Below are positions 7,950-18,385 of a DNA stretch of 34,600 bases, in pieces (positions within the stretch are counted from its first letter, which is position 1; the number at the start of each line of letters is the position of its first letter). Source of the stretch: Candidatus Synechococcus spongiarum SP3 (lineage in GTDB: Bacteria; Cyanobacteriota; Cyanobacteriia; PCC-6307; Cyanobiaceae); NCBI GenBank assembly GCA_001007665.1, contig JXQG01000017.1:1-34600 (forward strand), given 5' to 3'. The notes below the pieces were generated by a model. The model was given only the letters and a program-made list of their open reading frames with translations. It did not search any database and was not told where the DNA came from. Both the position numbers and the translations under genes were made by a program.

Positions 7950-9323
7950 TTAACGGGAGAGGCTGGCGGAGATGGTGTCCACCACCGTGGCAATCTGCTC
8001 CATCCCGGTGAAGGGATTGCCCAGCACGGCTTTCAGGTGACGTGTCCCACGATAGAGGGGGCGGGAGAGCATCAGTCCCTGATCCAGCAGCAGTTGCCGC
8101 GTGTGGCGGCTCCAGGCCTCACTGCTGCCGGCTGCGCTGGGGCGGAAGCAGACGATGTGCAAATCCCCGGACGGCAGAATCAGGGGCAGGGGAGCCAAGC
8201 CTTGACGCAGTACCTGAGCACGGTGCAAGGCCCCGTCCAGCAGGTCGTCAATGCCCTGCTGCCCCAGTTGCCGCAGACCGAGCCAGAGCTTCAGCACCTC
8301 CGCCGGACGGGTTCCCTGGAGGCCGCAGTCTCCGCCGTGGGCCACACGGGCGGGCTCCATGTAGGCCAGGGGTGTGGCAAAGGTGTCTGCCAATCCCTGG
8401 GGCTGGCGCAGCAACACCATGGCCGAAGCCTTGGCAATGCCCAGCCATTTTTGGGGATTCATGGTGAGGGAGTCGGCGCGGCCCATGTGGGCGACCCGCC
8501 CTTGGTGGCGCTGACCAAGACCACAGACGGCGCCAATGGCGCCATCCACGTGGAGCCAGAGGCCACGGCGGCGGCAGATGTCAGCCATGGGACCGATGGG
8601 GTCAACAGCACCGCGGATGGTGGTGCCGGCAGTGGCCACCACCGCCAGGATGGGCTCCGTTTCCTTCCCCAGGGCTTGCTCCAGCAGGTGGGGATCCAGT
8701 CGCCCGGTGGCATCGGTGGGCACCAGACGCAGGGCCGCAGCCGGCAGGCCCATCACCCGCAAGGCTTTAGCCAGGGAGCTGTGGCAATCGGCGCTGGCAT
8801 AGAGACAGGCCTGCCGACCATCCAGCCCCTGCTGATGGCGGGCCGTGACCAGGGCCGTGATGGTGCAAATGGTCCCCCCACTGGCCATGACGCCCCCGGC
8901 ACTGTCCCCTAACCCCAGACGCCGGGCAATCCAGCGCAGCAGCCGCCGCTCCAGTTGGCTGAGCAGGGGTGAAAGCTCTTCCGCCAACATGTTGTTGTTG
9001 AGCCAGGCACAGACCAGTTCCCCCACCACCGAGGCGGGGTTGGGCGGGGGGTCCAAGTGAGCCATGGCCCCGGGATGCCAGGGGTTGTAGGACCCACGCA
9101 CCACCAGTTCCAGATCCTCCATGAGGCTGGTGGCATCCAGCCCCCATGGCGCCGGCGCCACAGGGGGCAGCGTCACGGAGCCGGGAAGTGGCGGCTGTGT
9201 GCGAGCCTCCTCGTGCCACCCCTCCAACCACGTCACCGCCTGACGGATCAGGGCCACCATGGTGTGGCTTTGCCGGCCAGGGGGCAAACTGCAGGGAAAG
9301 GTGTCCAGGTCTGTTGATGGCAC
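7950..9323 (-). CDS. Pyridoxal-phosphate-dependent decarboxylase (group II / aromatic-glutamate decarboxylase superfamily)
   Basis: ...SYNPWHPGAMAHLDPPPNPASVVGELVCAWLNNNMLAEELSPLLSQLER...GGVMASGGTICTITAL...LWLHVDGAIG...SLTMNPQKWLGI; PLP lysine motif NPQKW. Confidence 0.88.
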   Translation of the reverse strand: MPSTDLDTFPCSLPPGRQSHTMVALIRQAVTWLEGWHEEARTQPPLPGSVTLPPVAPAPWGLDATSLMEDLELVVRGSYNPWHPGAMAHLDPPPNPASVVGELVCAWLNNNMLAEELSPLLSQLERRLLRWIARRLGLGDSAGGVMASGGTICTITALVTARHQQGLDGRQACLYASADCHSSLAKALRVMGLPAAALRLVPTDATGRLDPHLLEQALGKETEPILAVVATAGTTIRGAVDPIGPMADICRRRGLWLHVDGAIGAVCGLGQRHQGRVAHMGRADSLTMNPQKWLGIAKASAMVLLRQPQGLADTFATPLAYMEPARVAHGGDCGLQGTRPAEVLKLWLGLRQLGQQGIDDLLDGALHRAQVLRQGLAPLPLILPSGDLHIVCFRPSAAGSSEAWSRHTRQLLLDQGLMLSRPLYRGTRHLKAVLGNPFTGMEQIATVVDTISASLSR

Positions 9324-9326
9324 AGA

Positions 9327-9863
9327 ATGATGGAATCAAGCTTGGATCACGATCTCGCCACCCTGTGGATGGGGCGCTTGCTGCGCCGGGCGGCCATGGT
9401 GGGCAAGGCTGGAGAGGTTCCCGTGGCTGCGGTCATTCTCGATGATTGCGGGCGCAGCATTGGCTGGGGAGCCAACCGGCGTGAGCGGGATGGGGATCCC
9501 CTTGGCCATGGGGAACTGGTGGCCCTGCGGCAGGCTGCTGCCTTGCGGGGAGATTGGCGATTTAATGATTGCACCCTGCTGGTGACCCTGGAGCCGTGCA
9601 TCATGTGTGCCGCGGCTCTCATACAAGCACGAATGGGGTGTGTGGTTTTTGGTGCGGCAGACGGGAAGCGGGGAGGGCTGGGGGGTGTCCTGGACCTGAG
9701 CAAGAGCCCTGCAGCCCACCATCACATGGTGTGCCGGGGTGGAGTCCTGGCCAGGGAATGTGGTGAGCTGCTGCGGGACTGGTTCAGGCAGCGACGGCGA
9801 GACGCTGGCGCAGCAGGTGGATCAGCCGCTCCACGTTCTCCGCAGAGCTGTTGCGACCCATAA
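9327..9863 (+). CDS. tadA: tRNA-specific adenosine deaminase
   Basis: VGKAGEVPVAAVILDD...DPLGHGELVALRQAAALRGDWRFNDCTLLVTLEPCIMCAAALIQARMGCVVFGAADGKRGGLG; zinc-deaminase motifs (HGE, PCIMC). The 3' end overlaps the opposite gene. Confidence 0.9.
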   Translation: MMESSLDHDLATLWMGRLLRRAAMVGKAGEVPVAAVILDDCGRSIGWGANRRERDGDPLGHGELVALRQAAALRGDWRFNDCTLLVTLEPCIMCAAALIQARMGCVVFGAADGKRGGLGGVLDLSKSPAAHHHMVCRGGVLARECGELLRDWFRQRRRDAGAAGGSAAPRSPQSCCDP

Positions 9864-10956
9864 GCCCGATGCGCCACACCTTACCGGCAAAATCACCCAA
9901 CCCGCAACCAATCTCAACCCCTTCTTCGTCCAGCAGGGACCGGGCAAAAGCCTTGCCGTCCACGCCCTCGGGAATGCAAACCGTGGTGAGGGTGGGCAGC
10001 CGCAACCGCTCCTCCACAGCCAGCTTCAGGCCGAGGGACTGCAGACCTTCCCACAGGAGTTCGGCATTGCGGCGATGGCGCTGCCAGGCCACTTCCAGTC
10101 CCTCCTCCGCCAGCAGCCGCAGGGCTTCCCGCAGGGCGTAATTCATGTTGACTGGCGCTGTGTGGTGGTAGACCCGGTCGCTGCCCCAGTACTGGCTCAG
10201 GAGAGTGACATCCAGGTACCAGTTGGGAACCTTGCTGGTGCGAGACTTGAGACGCTCCTCTGCCCGTGGTCCGATGGTCACCGGTCCCAATCCCGGCGGG
10301 CAACTGAGGCATTTCTGACTGCAACTGTAGGACATATCCACACCCCAACGGTCCAGGAACAAAGGGACTCCACCCAGGGATGTGACCGTATCCAGCAGGA
10401 GCAGGGCATCATGCCGCCGGCATGCCTCACCCACACCATCCATGGGCTGCAGGACGCCGGCAGAGGTCTCGGCATGGATCAGGCCCAGCAGCTTGGGCTT
10501 ATGCTCTACCAGGGCCGCTTCAATTTCTGCCAGGCTGAAGGCCTGCCCCATGGGCTTCTGGATGGTGACCACGTTGGCCCCGTAGCGGCCGGCCATATCC
10601 GCCATCCGATGCCCGAAATAGCCGTTGATGGCCACCAGGAAGGTGTCGCCCCGCTCCACGGTGTTGGCAATGCAGGTTTCCCATGCGGCACTGCCCGTCG
10701 CGCTTACAGGGATGGTGAGCCGGTTGTTCGTCTGCCAGGCATGGCGCAGCAACTCCTGCACTTCTCCCATCAGGTGGAGAAAGGCGTGATCCAGGTGGCC
10801 CACAGGGGGGCGGGCCAGGGCCGCCAAGACATCAGGGTGGGCATTGGAAGGACCAGGGCCGAGCAGCAGACGCTCCGGCAGGGTGAGAGGGGTCAGGGAC
10901 AAACGATGGGCCTGGTCAACTGCGGACGTCGCGGGAGGGGGCAGAGTCTGGGTCAC
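9784..10956 (-). CDS. Class V aminotransferase (alanine-glyoxylate / serine-glyoxylate aminotransferase-like)
   Basis: LLLGPGPSNAHPDVLAALARPPVGHLDHAFLHLMGEVQELLRHAW...ETSAGVLQPMDGVGEACRRHDALLLLDTVTSLGGVPLFLDRWGVDMSYSCSQKCLSCPPGL; class V aminotransferase with SQKCL PLP-lysine motif. Confidence 0.9.
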   Translation of the reverse strand: MTQTLPPPATSAVDQAHRLSLTPLTLPERLLLGPGPSNAHPDVLAALARPPVGHLDHAFLHLMGEVQELLRHAWQTNNRLTIPVSATGSAAWETCIANTVERGDTFLVAINGYFGHRMADMAGRYGANVVTIQKPMGQAFSLAEIEAALVEHKPKLLGLIHAETSAGVLQPMDGVGEACRRHDALLLLDTVTSLGGVPLFLDRWGVDMSYSCSQKCLSCPPGLGPVTIGPRAEERLKSRTSKVPNWYLDVTLLSQYWGSDRVYHHTAPVNMNYALREALRLLAEEGLEVAWQRHRRNAELLWEGLQSLGLKLAVEERLRLPTLTTVCIPEGVDGKAFARSLLDEEGVEIGCGLGDFAGKVWRIGLMGRNSSAENVERLIHLLRQRLAVAA

Positions 10957-11000
10957 GAAGGGCCGGTACCGGAGGGGGCAGAGAAAAGGCTAAGGGGCAC

Positions 11001-11519
11001 TCAGCGGTTGCGCACATTGGCCTCCGCCAGGCCCCGTGCCAGGTACTGAAACGGAGCGCGGACCAGGGGTCCAGCCGGAATACCGGCATCCACCAGCATT
11101 TCCTCCACCACGTCGGCCATCAACGTGATGCTGCGGGCGGTGGGACCTGTGGGCACACCCAGGGACTTGTAGGTCTCGTTCAGTCCGCCGAGGACCCGCT
11201 CATCAAGGATCCGGTTATCGCCAGCCACCAGCGCATAGCTGGCATAGCGAAGGAAGTAGTCCATGTCCCGCAGGCAGGCGGAGAGGCGTCGGGTGGTGTA
11301 GGCGTTGCCCCCGGGATTGAGCAGGTCCGGCTCGGCCAGAAACAGGCGGGCACTGGCCTCGCGGACGATGGCCCCAGCCGCGCCGCTGATCTGCTCCACT
11401 GCTGCCAGGCGCTGCTCTGCCGCACTGAAGTAGTCGCCGATCTGATCCACAGCATCGCGGTCCAGATAGCGGCCGCTGAGGTCATACCGGCCGATCAGAG
11501 CAGAAAGCGCATCTGCCAT
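11001..11519 (-). CDS. apcF: Allophycocyanin beta-18-like subunit
   Basis: MADALSALIGRYDLSGRYLDRDAVDQIGDYF...NAYTTRRLSACLRDMDYFLRYASYALVAGDNRILDERVLGGLNETYKSLGVPTGPT...FQYLARGLAEANV; phycobilin-site CLRDMDY and ApcF-type C-terminus. Confidence 0.88.
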   Translation of the reverse strand: MADALSALIGRYDLSGRYLDRDAVDQIGDYFSAAEQRLAAVEQISGAAGAIVREASARLFLAEPDLLNPGGNAYTTRRLSACLRDMDYFLRYASYALVAGDNRILDERVLGGLNETYKSLGVPTGPTARSITLMADVVEEMLVDAGIPAGPLVRAPFQYLARGLAEANVRNR

Positions 11520-11645
11520 GAAACTCAACTGACGGGTCGTCAAAGTGTATCACCGGCGTCTGACGGGACGCTCTCCGGACCCCAGGGTCGAGGAGAATTT
11601 GACAGAAATGGTTACGGTTCCTGCGACGCTCCTTCGGATGAAACT

Positions 11646-11687
11646 GTCGTCCTTGCTACAAAAAACCACTTTGCTGCCTTCTAAAAT
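11646..11687 (+). promoter_or_regulatory. Candidate NtcA-activated class II promoter of glnA (GTC-N8-TAC, 22 nt, TAAAAT -10)
   Basis: tGTCgtccttgcTACa at 11645-11660, then exactly 22 nt, then TAAAAT at 11682-11687 (fits TAN3T). One mismatch to GTAN8TAC. Confidence 0.75.
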
Positions 11688-11729
11688 CGATGTTCGGGGC
11701 GTGTGTCCCTTTGTTTTTTAGCCTGATCT

Positions 11730-13151
11730 ATGGCCAAAACTCCTCAGGACATTCTGAATCTGATCCGCAAGGAAAGCATTGAGCTGGTGGATCTGAAGTT
11801 TGTCGATCTGCCAGGAATGTGGCAGCACCTCACGGTCCATGCGTCCCAGATCAACGAGGACGCCTTCGGTAACGGTCTGGCTTTTGATGGGTCGTCTATT
11901 CGTGGCTGGAAATCCATTAACGAGTCCGATATGGCCATGGTGCCCGATCCGGACACGGCATGGATTGACCCCTTCTACCGAGACAAGACCCTCAGCCTCG
12001 TCTGCTCCATCAAGGAACCTCGCTCGGGCCAACCCTATGAACGCTGTCCCCGCAGCCTGGCCCAGAAGACAGTGAAGTACCTGCGGGAAACCGACATTGC
12101 CGATCAAGCGTTCTTCGGCCCCGAGCCGGAATTCTTCATCTTTGATGACGTGCGCTACCAATCCGCTGAAAGTGGTTGCTCCTACAAGGTGGATTCCATT
12201 GAAGGTCAGTGGAATACAGGTCGGGAAGAAGAAGGGGGCAATCTGGGCTATAAGCCTCGCTACAAGGAGGGCTATTTCCCGGTGCCCCCCAGTGACACTT
12301 TCCAGGACATGCGCAGCGAGATGTTGCTGACCATGTGCAAATTGGGTTTGTCCATGGAGAAGCATCACCATGAGGTGGCTACCGCCGGGCAGAACGAAAT
12401 CAACTTCAAATTTGATGAGTTGTTGGCCACCGCCGACAACGTGATGATTTATAAGTACGTCATTCGTAATGTTGCGCGGAAATATGGGAAGACCGTTACG
12501 TTTATGCCAAAGCCGGTCTTTGACGACAACGGCACAGGGATGCATGTGCATCAAAGCCTCTGGAAAGATGGTGCTCCCCTCTTCTTCAGTGAAGCGGGTT
12601 ATGCCAACCTCTCCCAGACGGCACGCTGGTACATCGGGGGTATCCTCAAGCACGCCCCTGCATTTCTGGCCTTCACCAATCCCACCACCAACAGCTACAA
12701 GCGTCTGGTGCCAGGCTTCGAGGCGCCGGTGAACCTGGTCTATTCCCAGGGCAATCGTTCTGCAGCTGTTCGGATTCCGCTCACGGGTCTCGATCCCAAG
12801 GCCAAGCGCCTGGAGTTCCGCCCTGGTGATGCCTTGGCCAATCCCTATCTGGCCTTTAGCGCCATGGTGCTGGCGGGTCTGGACGGCATCAAGAATCAAA
12901 TCGATCCCGGCGAGGGGACAGAGATTGACCTGTTTGAGGCATCCGCTGAAGAGTTGTCACGGATTCCCGTGGTCCCCGCTTCCCTGAATGAAGCCCTGGA
13001 GGCACTGGAAAACGACAAGGACTTTCTCAAGCAAGGGGACGTCTTCACCGACGACTTCATTGAGAACTGGATCGCCTACAAGTATGAGGAGGTGCAGCAG
13101 TTGCGCCAACGGCCCCATCCCTACGAGTTCACCATGTACTACGACGGTTGA
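11730..13151 (+). CDS. glnA: Glutamine synthetase type I
   Basis: [68 protein letters not shown]...[12 protein letters not shown]...[36 protein letters not shown]. Confidence 0.98.
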   Translation: MAKTPQDILNLIRKESIELVDLKFVDLPGMWQHLTVHASQINEDAFGNGLAFDGSSIRGWKSINESDMAMVPDPDTAWIDPFYRDKTLSLVCSIKEPRSGQPYERCPRSLAQKTVKYLRETDIADQAFFGPEPEFFIFDDVRYQSAESGCSYKVDSIEGQWNTGREEEGGNLGYKPRYKEGYFPVPPSDTFQDMRSEMLLTMCKLGLSMEKHHHEVATAGQNEINFKFDELLATADNVMIYKYVIRNVARKYGKTVTFMPKPVFDDNGTGMHVHQSLWKDGAPLFFSEAGYANLSQTARWYIGGILKHAPAFLAFTNPTTNSYKRLVPGFEAPVNLVYSQGNRSAAVRIPLTGLDPKAKRLEFRPGDALANPYLAFSAMVLAGLDGIKNQIDPGEGTEIDLFEASAEELSRIPVVPASLNEALEALENDKDFLKQGDVFTDDFIENWIAYKYEEVQQLRQRPHPYEFTMYYDG

Positions 13152-14526
13152 ACCGCAGCCGTAGCCAGGGAGGACAACCGTTGCGACCAGTCTTCCACCA
13201 TCTCTGCCTCCCTGGCTTCCACCATCACCCGCAGCAGCGGCTCCGTGCCGCTGGCGCGAATGAAAACCCTGCCGTCCTGGCCCAGGACAGCTTCCGCAGC
13301 CGCAATCCCGTCCCGCAGGCGAGAATTACGCCTCCATTCTTCTCTCCTCTGCTGATCTGTTATTCTCACATTAGTTAATTTCTGAGGGTAAGGATAGAAG
13401 CTTTTCTCAGCCAATGCCGCCAGGGAGTGACCACTTTTGGCAGTCAGTTGTGTCAACTGCAGGGCCGTCATCAAGCCGTCGCCGATGGAATGGTGTTGGC
13501 TCCAAAGCACGTGACCCGACTGTTCACCCCCCAGGGCGGCGCCTGTGCGTTGCATGGCGTCATGGACATGCTGGTCCCCCACCGGGGTCTCTTCCATGAC
13601 CCCGCCCCGTTCCATCCAGGCCCGCCGAAAACCCAGGTTGGCCATTTGGGTAATCACCAGACGATGCTCCGGCAGCCGGCCACAGTCATCCAACAACCCA
13701 CCCCAGAGATACAAAATATGGTCTCCATTGACAGGCTGACCACGGTGATCCACCGCCAGACAGCGGTCCGCGTCCCCATCAAAGGCAATTCCCAGATCCG
13801 CCTCCTGCTCCACCACGGCCTGCTGGAGGAGGCCCAGGGCGGTGCTGCCACAACCCACGTTGATCTGGTTGCCGTCCGGCTGGCCGTGGAGGACGGTCAC
13901 CTCCGCGCCAAAACGCTCGAATAGACCAACCGCGCAGGCTGTGGCCGCGCCCCAGCACAGATCCAGAACCACCCGTAAGCGTCGGCCTTCCTCAGGCTCC
14001 AACTGGTCCAGCAGTCCCTGTTCATAGACTTTGAGGAGGTCATGGCGCTGGTGGCTGCTGCCTCCCCCCGCATGGCATCCCCGGGGGGCTGAACGTTTCA
14101 GCCACTGCTCCAGATCACGCTGCCGGCAGAGGGATAGCTTGCACCCGTCCTGGTCAAACACCTTGATGCCGTTGTCTGCCGGAGGGTTGTGGCTGGCGGA
14201 GATCATGAGTCCCCCTGCCGCCTGTTGATGGCGGGTCAGCCAGGCCACTGTCGGGGTGGGGCAAAGGCCCAGATCCCATACCTCCCGCCCCGCCGCCAGG
14301 AGGCCTGTCTGGAGGGCTGCCAAGAACATGGGGCTGCTCTTGCGGGAATCCCGACCCAACAATACAGGCCGGCCCTGGTTCAGCACATGGCCACAGCTGT
14401 AGCCTAGCTGGAGCGCTAGGCTTGGCGTCAGTTCGACCCCCACCCGCCCACGGATGCCGTCAGTCCCAAAGACCGGTGCGGGAGGCTCCACAGCCAATGC
14501 AGGTTCAGCGAGAAGCAGGTTGCCCA
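13139..14526 (-). CDS. glmM: Phosphoglucosamine mutase
   Basis: [31 protein letters not shown]...GRDSRKSS...[28 protein letters not shown]...[10 protein letters not shown]...[15 protein letters not shown]. Confidence 0.94.
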
Positions 14527-14648
14527 TAAGGCCCACAAGAAAATCCCTGTGGCTGGACCTTACCCAACGGAACCAGGGGTCTGCCAGTGCATCCCCCCCT
14601 GAAGCAACACGTCAATCAGCAGTTCGCACCAAAGAATTGCAAACACGA

Positions 14649-16529
14649 TTGGCGTCCCGTGCCAATCGTCAGTGCCCCAATTCTCCACCATTCCCCCCTG
14701 GACATTGGCGCGGCCTGGGGCTGGGCGTGGCGCTCCTGGCCACCATCAGCCTGTTGAGCTGGGTCCTGCTGGTGGTGGGGCGCAATGTTTTGGCCCACCA
14801 CCGCCCCCTCCTCAATCGCTGGAGTTCCCCAGCGCTGCTGAGCCGCACAGCCCGCTACAGCCCTGATCCGTCGCGACGGCGTCAGGCCCGCCTGGTGCTG
14901 GCGGCCGCATCAGGCAGCCCGGACGAGCAGCTGTATTGGCTGGCGGGGCAGGCTTGGGGCCAACACCGTGGCCTGCGCACAGAGCCCTCCGTGGTGCTGG
15001 CCCTGTCGGCCATTGCGGAGCAGCGCCGTGGACAGAAGGGCGCCGCAGATGTCCATTGGCGCAACCTGTTGCTTCGCTTCCCGGACACCCCGACCAGTGC
15101 CGATTCCCGTTACTGGCTGGGGGCGCCTGGCGATGCGCTGCACGAAGAACTCCTGGAGCGGTTCCCGGCCCATCCATCCAGCCTGGCCTCGGCGCTCACC
15201 ACAGCCCAAACCGCCGGCCCTCGTCAGTTGGACGGCGCTCTTCACCTGGCCCGCTGGGGACCACGGCAGGTGGGGAGCGAGCACCTCCTGGCGGATCTCT
15301 GCTTCCAGCAAGGGAGCCAGCTCCCCACCGCTGCCGCCGCCGTCCTGGCCGCCGCCTTGTTGCAGGTGGACAATCCCGCAGCGGCAGAGGCCTGCCAGCC
15401 CGGAGTTGCGGAGTCCGGCAGCGCCACGGACGATTCATGGCCCATCATCCGTGAGTTGCTGCTGCAGCGATCCTGGTCCCAGGCCCAACATGCACTGGCC
15501 AGTGCCGCCAGCGCCCCCCGCCTCACCCTGGCCGAGGCCATCCGCCTCGACTTCTGGCATGGTTTTGTCCAGCAGCAACTGGGGCAGCCCGAGGAGGCAC
15601 AGCGCCTCTGGCATCGCGTGACCCGCTTGGCCCCGTGGAGCTATTACGGCTGGCGCAGCCAGGTGCGTCTTGGGCAGGCGGGTTGGCCGTCTCCCCTGCA
15701 GTGGGTCCCCGCCGGCTCCCCGGCAGCGTCTTTGGGGCGCACCAGCAGAGACGATGCCGTGACATGGTTGTGGAACACCGGTCTGGAGGTGCTGGCTTGG
15801 GAGCACTGGCGCCATTGGCGCAGCGCCACGGCGCCCCAGGATCCCGACACGTTCTGGATCGAGGGGCAACTCCGTCTGGCTGTCATGGATCCATGGATGG
15901 GGCTGGAACAACTGGATGCCGCCAGTTGGAGCCGTTCAGCCAATGAAGGGCAACTCCTGCACCTTGAGCAGGTCCGCCATCCCATCTTTTATGGCCAGAT
16001 CCTGGCAGCAGCAGCCCGTCGCCACGGACTGGATCCAGCCCTGTTGTTGGCCACTGCGCGTCAGGAAAGTCGCTTCCGGCCTGCTCAACGGTCCGTTGTT
16101 GGCGCCCTGGGCCTGCTCCAGATCATGCCTGCCACAGCAGCCCAGCTCCTGGCCAGCACGTCTGTTCCTGCAGATCTGGCCGACCAGGACCTGGAGACCC
16201 AACTCCTGGATGCCGAGATCAATGCAGACCTGGGTGCCCGTTACTTGGCTCAGCAGTTGCGGAATTGGCGCCAGCAGCCCATCCCTGCCATTGCCAGCTA
16301 CAACGCCGGGCCTGCGGCAGTGGCCAGTTGGGACATGGATGGTCTGGAAGAACAGCCGGAACTCTGGATCGAGGCCATCCCCTATGACGAAACCCGCCTC
16401 TATGTCAAAACGGTTCTGGGTTCCTGGTGGGCCTATAGCTGTCTTCACGGAACACCGTGCCTTCCATCGACAGCAGCGGAGGTGGCCAAGGCAGGAGAGA
16501 ACCCAAGCGGGCGCACAGGCCAACCATGA
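14649..16529 (+). CDS. Soluble lytic murein transglycosylase (Slt/MltE-like)
   Basis: N-terminal hydrophobic segment VALLATISLLSWVLLVV; C-terminal SLT domain ARRHGLDPALLLATARQESRFRPAQRSVVGALGLLQIMPATA...ADLGARYLAQQL...AIASYNAGPAAV. The start codon is uncertain (no clear ATG). Confidence 0.88.
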   Translation: MASRANRQCPNSPPFPPGHWRGLGLGVALLATISLLSWVLLVVGRNVLAHHRPLLNRWSSPALLSRTARYSPDPSRRRQARLVLAAASGSPDEQLYWLAGQAWGQHRGLRTEPSVVLALSAIAEQRRGQKGAADVHWRNLLLRFPDTPTSADSRYWLGAPGDALHEELLERFPAHPSSLASALTTAQTAGPRQLDGALHLARWGPRQVGSEHLLADLCFQQGSQLPTAAAAVLAAALLQVDNPAAAEACQPGVAESGSATDDSWPIIRELLLQRSWSQAQHALASAASAPRLTLAEAIRLDFWHGFVQQQLGQPEEAQRLWHRVTRLAPWSYYGWRSQVRLGQAGWPSPLQWVPAGSPAASLGRTSRDDAVTWLWNTGLEVLAWEHWRHWRSATAPQDPDTFWIEGQLRLAVMDPWMGLEQLDAASWSRSANEGQLLHLEQVRHPIFYGQILAAAARRHGLDPALLLATARQESRFRPAQRSVVGALGLLQIMPATAAQLLASTSVPADLADQDLETQLLDAEINADLGARYLAQQLRNWRQQPIPAIASYNAGPAAVASWDMDGLEEQPELWIEAIPYDETRLYVKTVLGSWWAYSCLHGTPCLPSTAAEVAKAGENPSGRTGQP

Positions 16530-16586
16530 GCACGGTTGGGGTGCGGAGGCAATGCACACGCGCCGGGCGGAACTGGTCGGTGGGCG

Positions 16587-17030
16587 TCATCCCTGAATGC
16601 GGCGGGTCTTGCTGTCCGACGGTGCTGGCAGATTCAGACGGATGGCCCCCAGGGGGCAACTGGGAATGCATTGCTCGCATACCACACAACGCCGGGCTTC
16701 AAACTGGAGGCTCCAAAGGGGCCGTTGCATGTGCAGCGCACCTGTGGGACAGACCGTGGTGCAGATGCCGCAATCCACACAGCGGTCCCGATCAATGCTG
16801 AGCTGGCCCACGGCCGTGGTGACCACCAACCCTTGTTGCCGCAGCCATGCTGTCGCTGCTGCCAGATCATCAATATCCCCTGCCAACTCCACCACCATCA
16901 CCCCTTCCTGGTTGGGACCAATCTGCGCACGAATGATCTTGGAGGCCACGTCATAGTCAATGGCCAGACGGTAGGTGATGGGTTGGTTCAAGGCCTCCCG
17001 AGGCAGGCGTAACGTCAATCGCTGCTTCAT
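16587..17030 (-). CDS. NIL-domain 4Fe-4S ferredoxin-type protein
   Basis: MKQRLTLRLPREALNQPITYRLAIDYDVASKIIRAQIGPNQEGVMVVELAGDIDDLAAATAWLRQQGL...CVDCGICTTVCPTGAL...CVVCEQCIPSCPLGAI; NIL domain plus two 4Fe-4S clusters. Confidence 0.92.
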   Translation of the reverse strand: MKQRLTLRLPREALNQPITYRLAIDYDVASKIIRAQIGPNQEGVMVVELAGDIDDLAAATAWLRQQGLVVTTAVGQLSIDRDRCVDCGICTTVCPTGALHMQRPLWSLQFEARRCVVCEQCIPSCPLGAIRLNLPAPSDSKTRRIQG

Positions 17031-17099
17031 GACGAACCAGGCGCCGGGACAACGCCAGCAATCTGACACCATGGTAAAGACCTGGCTGTCCCTCCGGCA

Positions 17100-17639
17100 A
17101 TGGACAACAAAGATCGCGTCCTGGCCATGGCCCTGGCTGGCATCGCTGCGGTGTTGGCCGTGGCGGTGTTTTGGACCCGCTCCCTGAGCACCCAAGGCCT
17201 TGAGGCTCTGGCACGCGCCTCTCTGCCCCTCGATGAGGCCCTGAGCAACGGCAAGCCCACCCTGGTGGAATTTTACGCGGATTGGTGTGAGGTGTGCCAC
17301 CAGATGGAGCCCACCATGGCGCAACTGAAACAAACCCACCGCGGCGCGTTGGACCTGGTGCTGCTCAACGTGGAAAACCCCCTCTGGGAGCAGGAGTTGG
17401 ACCAGTTCCAGGTGCGGGGTGTTCCCACCGTTCTCTTCTATGGACCTGACGGAACCGTACGGGGCCGCTCCATTGGCCTGCGCCAGCCTGAACAATTGGA
17501 GGCCATGGTGGCGGCCCTGCTCCGTGATGACCCGCTGCCGTTTCTGAATCGCCAGGGCGCCACAAGCACCGTCACCGACACCAACCCAAGCCAGGGTTCT
17601 GTGGTGGGTCCCCGCAGCCATGGCGACGGGGCAGCTTAG
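17100..17639 (+). CDS. txlA: Membrane-anchored thioredoxin-like protein (TxlA/HCF164-like)
   Basis: N-terminal TM helix (VLAMALAGIAAVLAVAVFW), then KPTLVEFYADWCEVCHQMEP...VRGVPTVLFYGPDG; thioredoxin fold with CEVC. Confidence 0.85.
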   Translation: MDNKDRVLAMALAGIAAVLAVAVFWTRSLSTQGLEALARASLPLDEALSNGKPTLVEFYADWCEVCHQMEPTMAQLKQTHRGALDLVLLNVENPLWEQELDQFQVRGVPTVLFYGPDGTVRGRSIGLRQPEQLEAMVAALLRDDPLPFLNRQGATSTVTDTNPSQGSVVGPRSHGDGAA

Positions 17640-17986
17640 GAGGGCATTGAGGGGGCAGGTTCTTCCTGCGCCGGCGAAGAACCATGGTTCAGTGCCAGTA
17701 GTGAAATTGTCACAAAGTCCCTGATCAACGGCTGCACCCAACACCCTGAACACCTCTGCTTGTACTGTTGCCATTGCCATGGCAGAGGGCGCTGGGGGAT
17801 CGTGCTAGATTTATATTATATATGATGGAAAGAGTATAGAGAAGAGTATTCAGGGGGATTTTAGATTCAATTACCAAGAAGTCTGGGAATCGAGATCTTG
17901 AGAAACTTTTGATTAGTCTGCAAGGATGTTTCATCAGGGATTTTGTATTTTGATTACAGTAACATGACTCTCAAAAGTATTCAAAA

Positions 17987-18380
17987 GCAGTCCGGTGGCG
18001 GTCCCAGCATGGGGATTGGCATCGTTAGGGGCTGACTGCGATTCCACCGGCGCCAACTGTCGAGCCCGATGAGAGCCATTGCTCTACTCATGCTACGGCC
18101 AACCAGTGTAGAGTCCCGGAAGAAGGTGGGATAAAATAAGGGAGCAGTCCATCCATGGAATGAGCCGGCCCATGCCCACTGGTCGTCTCCCATTCCCATC
18201 AAGCTCAGTGCTGAAGCCGTACAGGACGCCCTTTCTTGTCGCATACTCCATGGCGCTTGCTGATCGGTCCCCCCTGGGTGCGACCGATCAAGCGAGGTGC
18301 AGCGCCATTGGCCCTGACCCTGGTCTTTGACCAGGCCTTGCGTATCCGTCCGTCCATGCCCCATTGCCGCCACTGGCTGC
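17987..18380 (-). pseudogene. Degenerate IS5-family transposase fragment
   Basis: Minus strand reads RIRKAWSKTRVRANGAAPRLIGRTQGGPISKRHGVCDKKGRPVRLQ, an IS5-type block (GxTxGGxxSKxHxVxDxxGRPxxLxLS), followed by stops and frameshifts. Possible TIRs GCAGTCCGGTGGCGG (17987-18001) / CCGCCACTGGCTGC (18367-18380). Confidence 0.65.
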
Positions 18381-18385
18381 GGACA

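Noticed and set aside
9739-11049. 436-aa plus-strand ORF
   Set aside because: Antisense to the class V aminotransferase, which has clear motifs.
11718-12899. 393-aa minus-strand ORF
   Set aside because: Antisense to glnA, a highly conserved gene.
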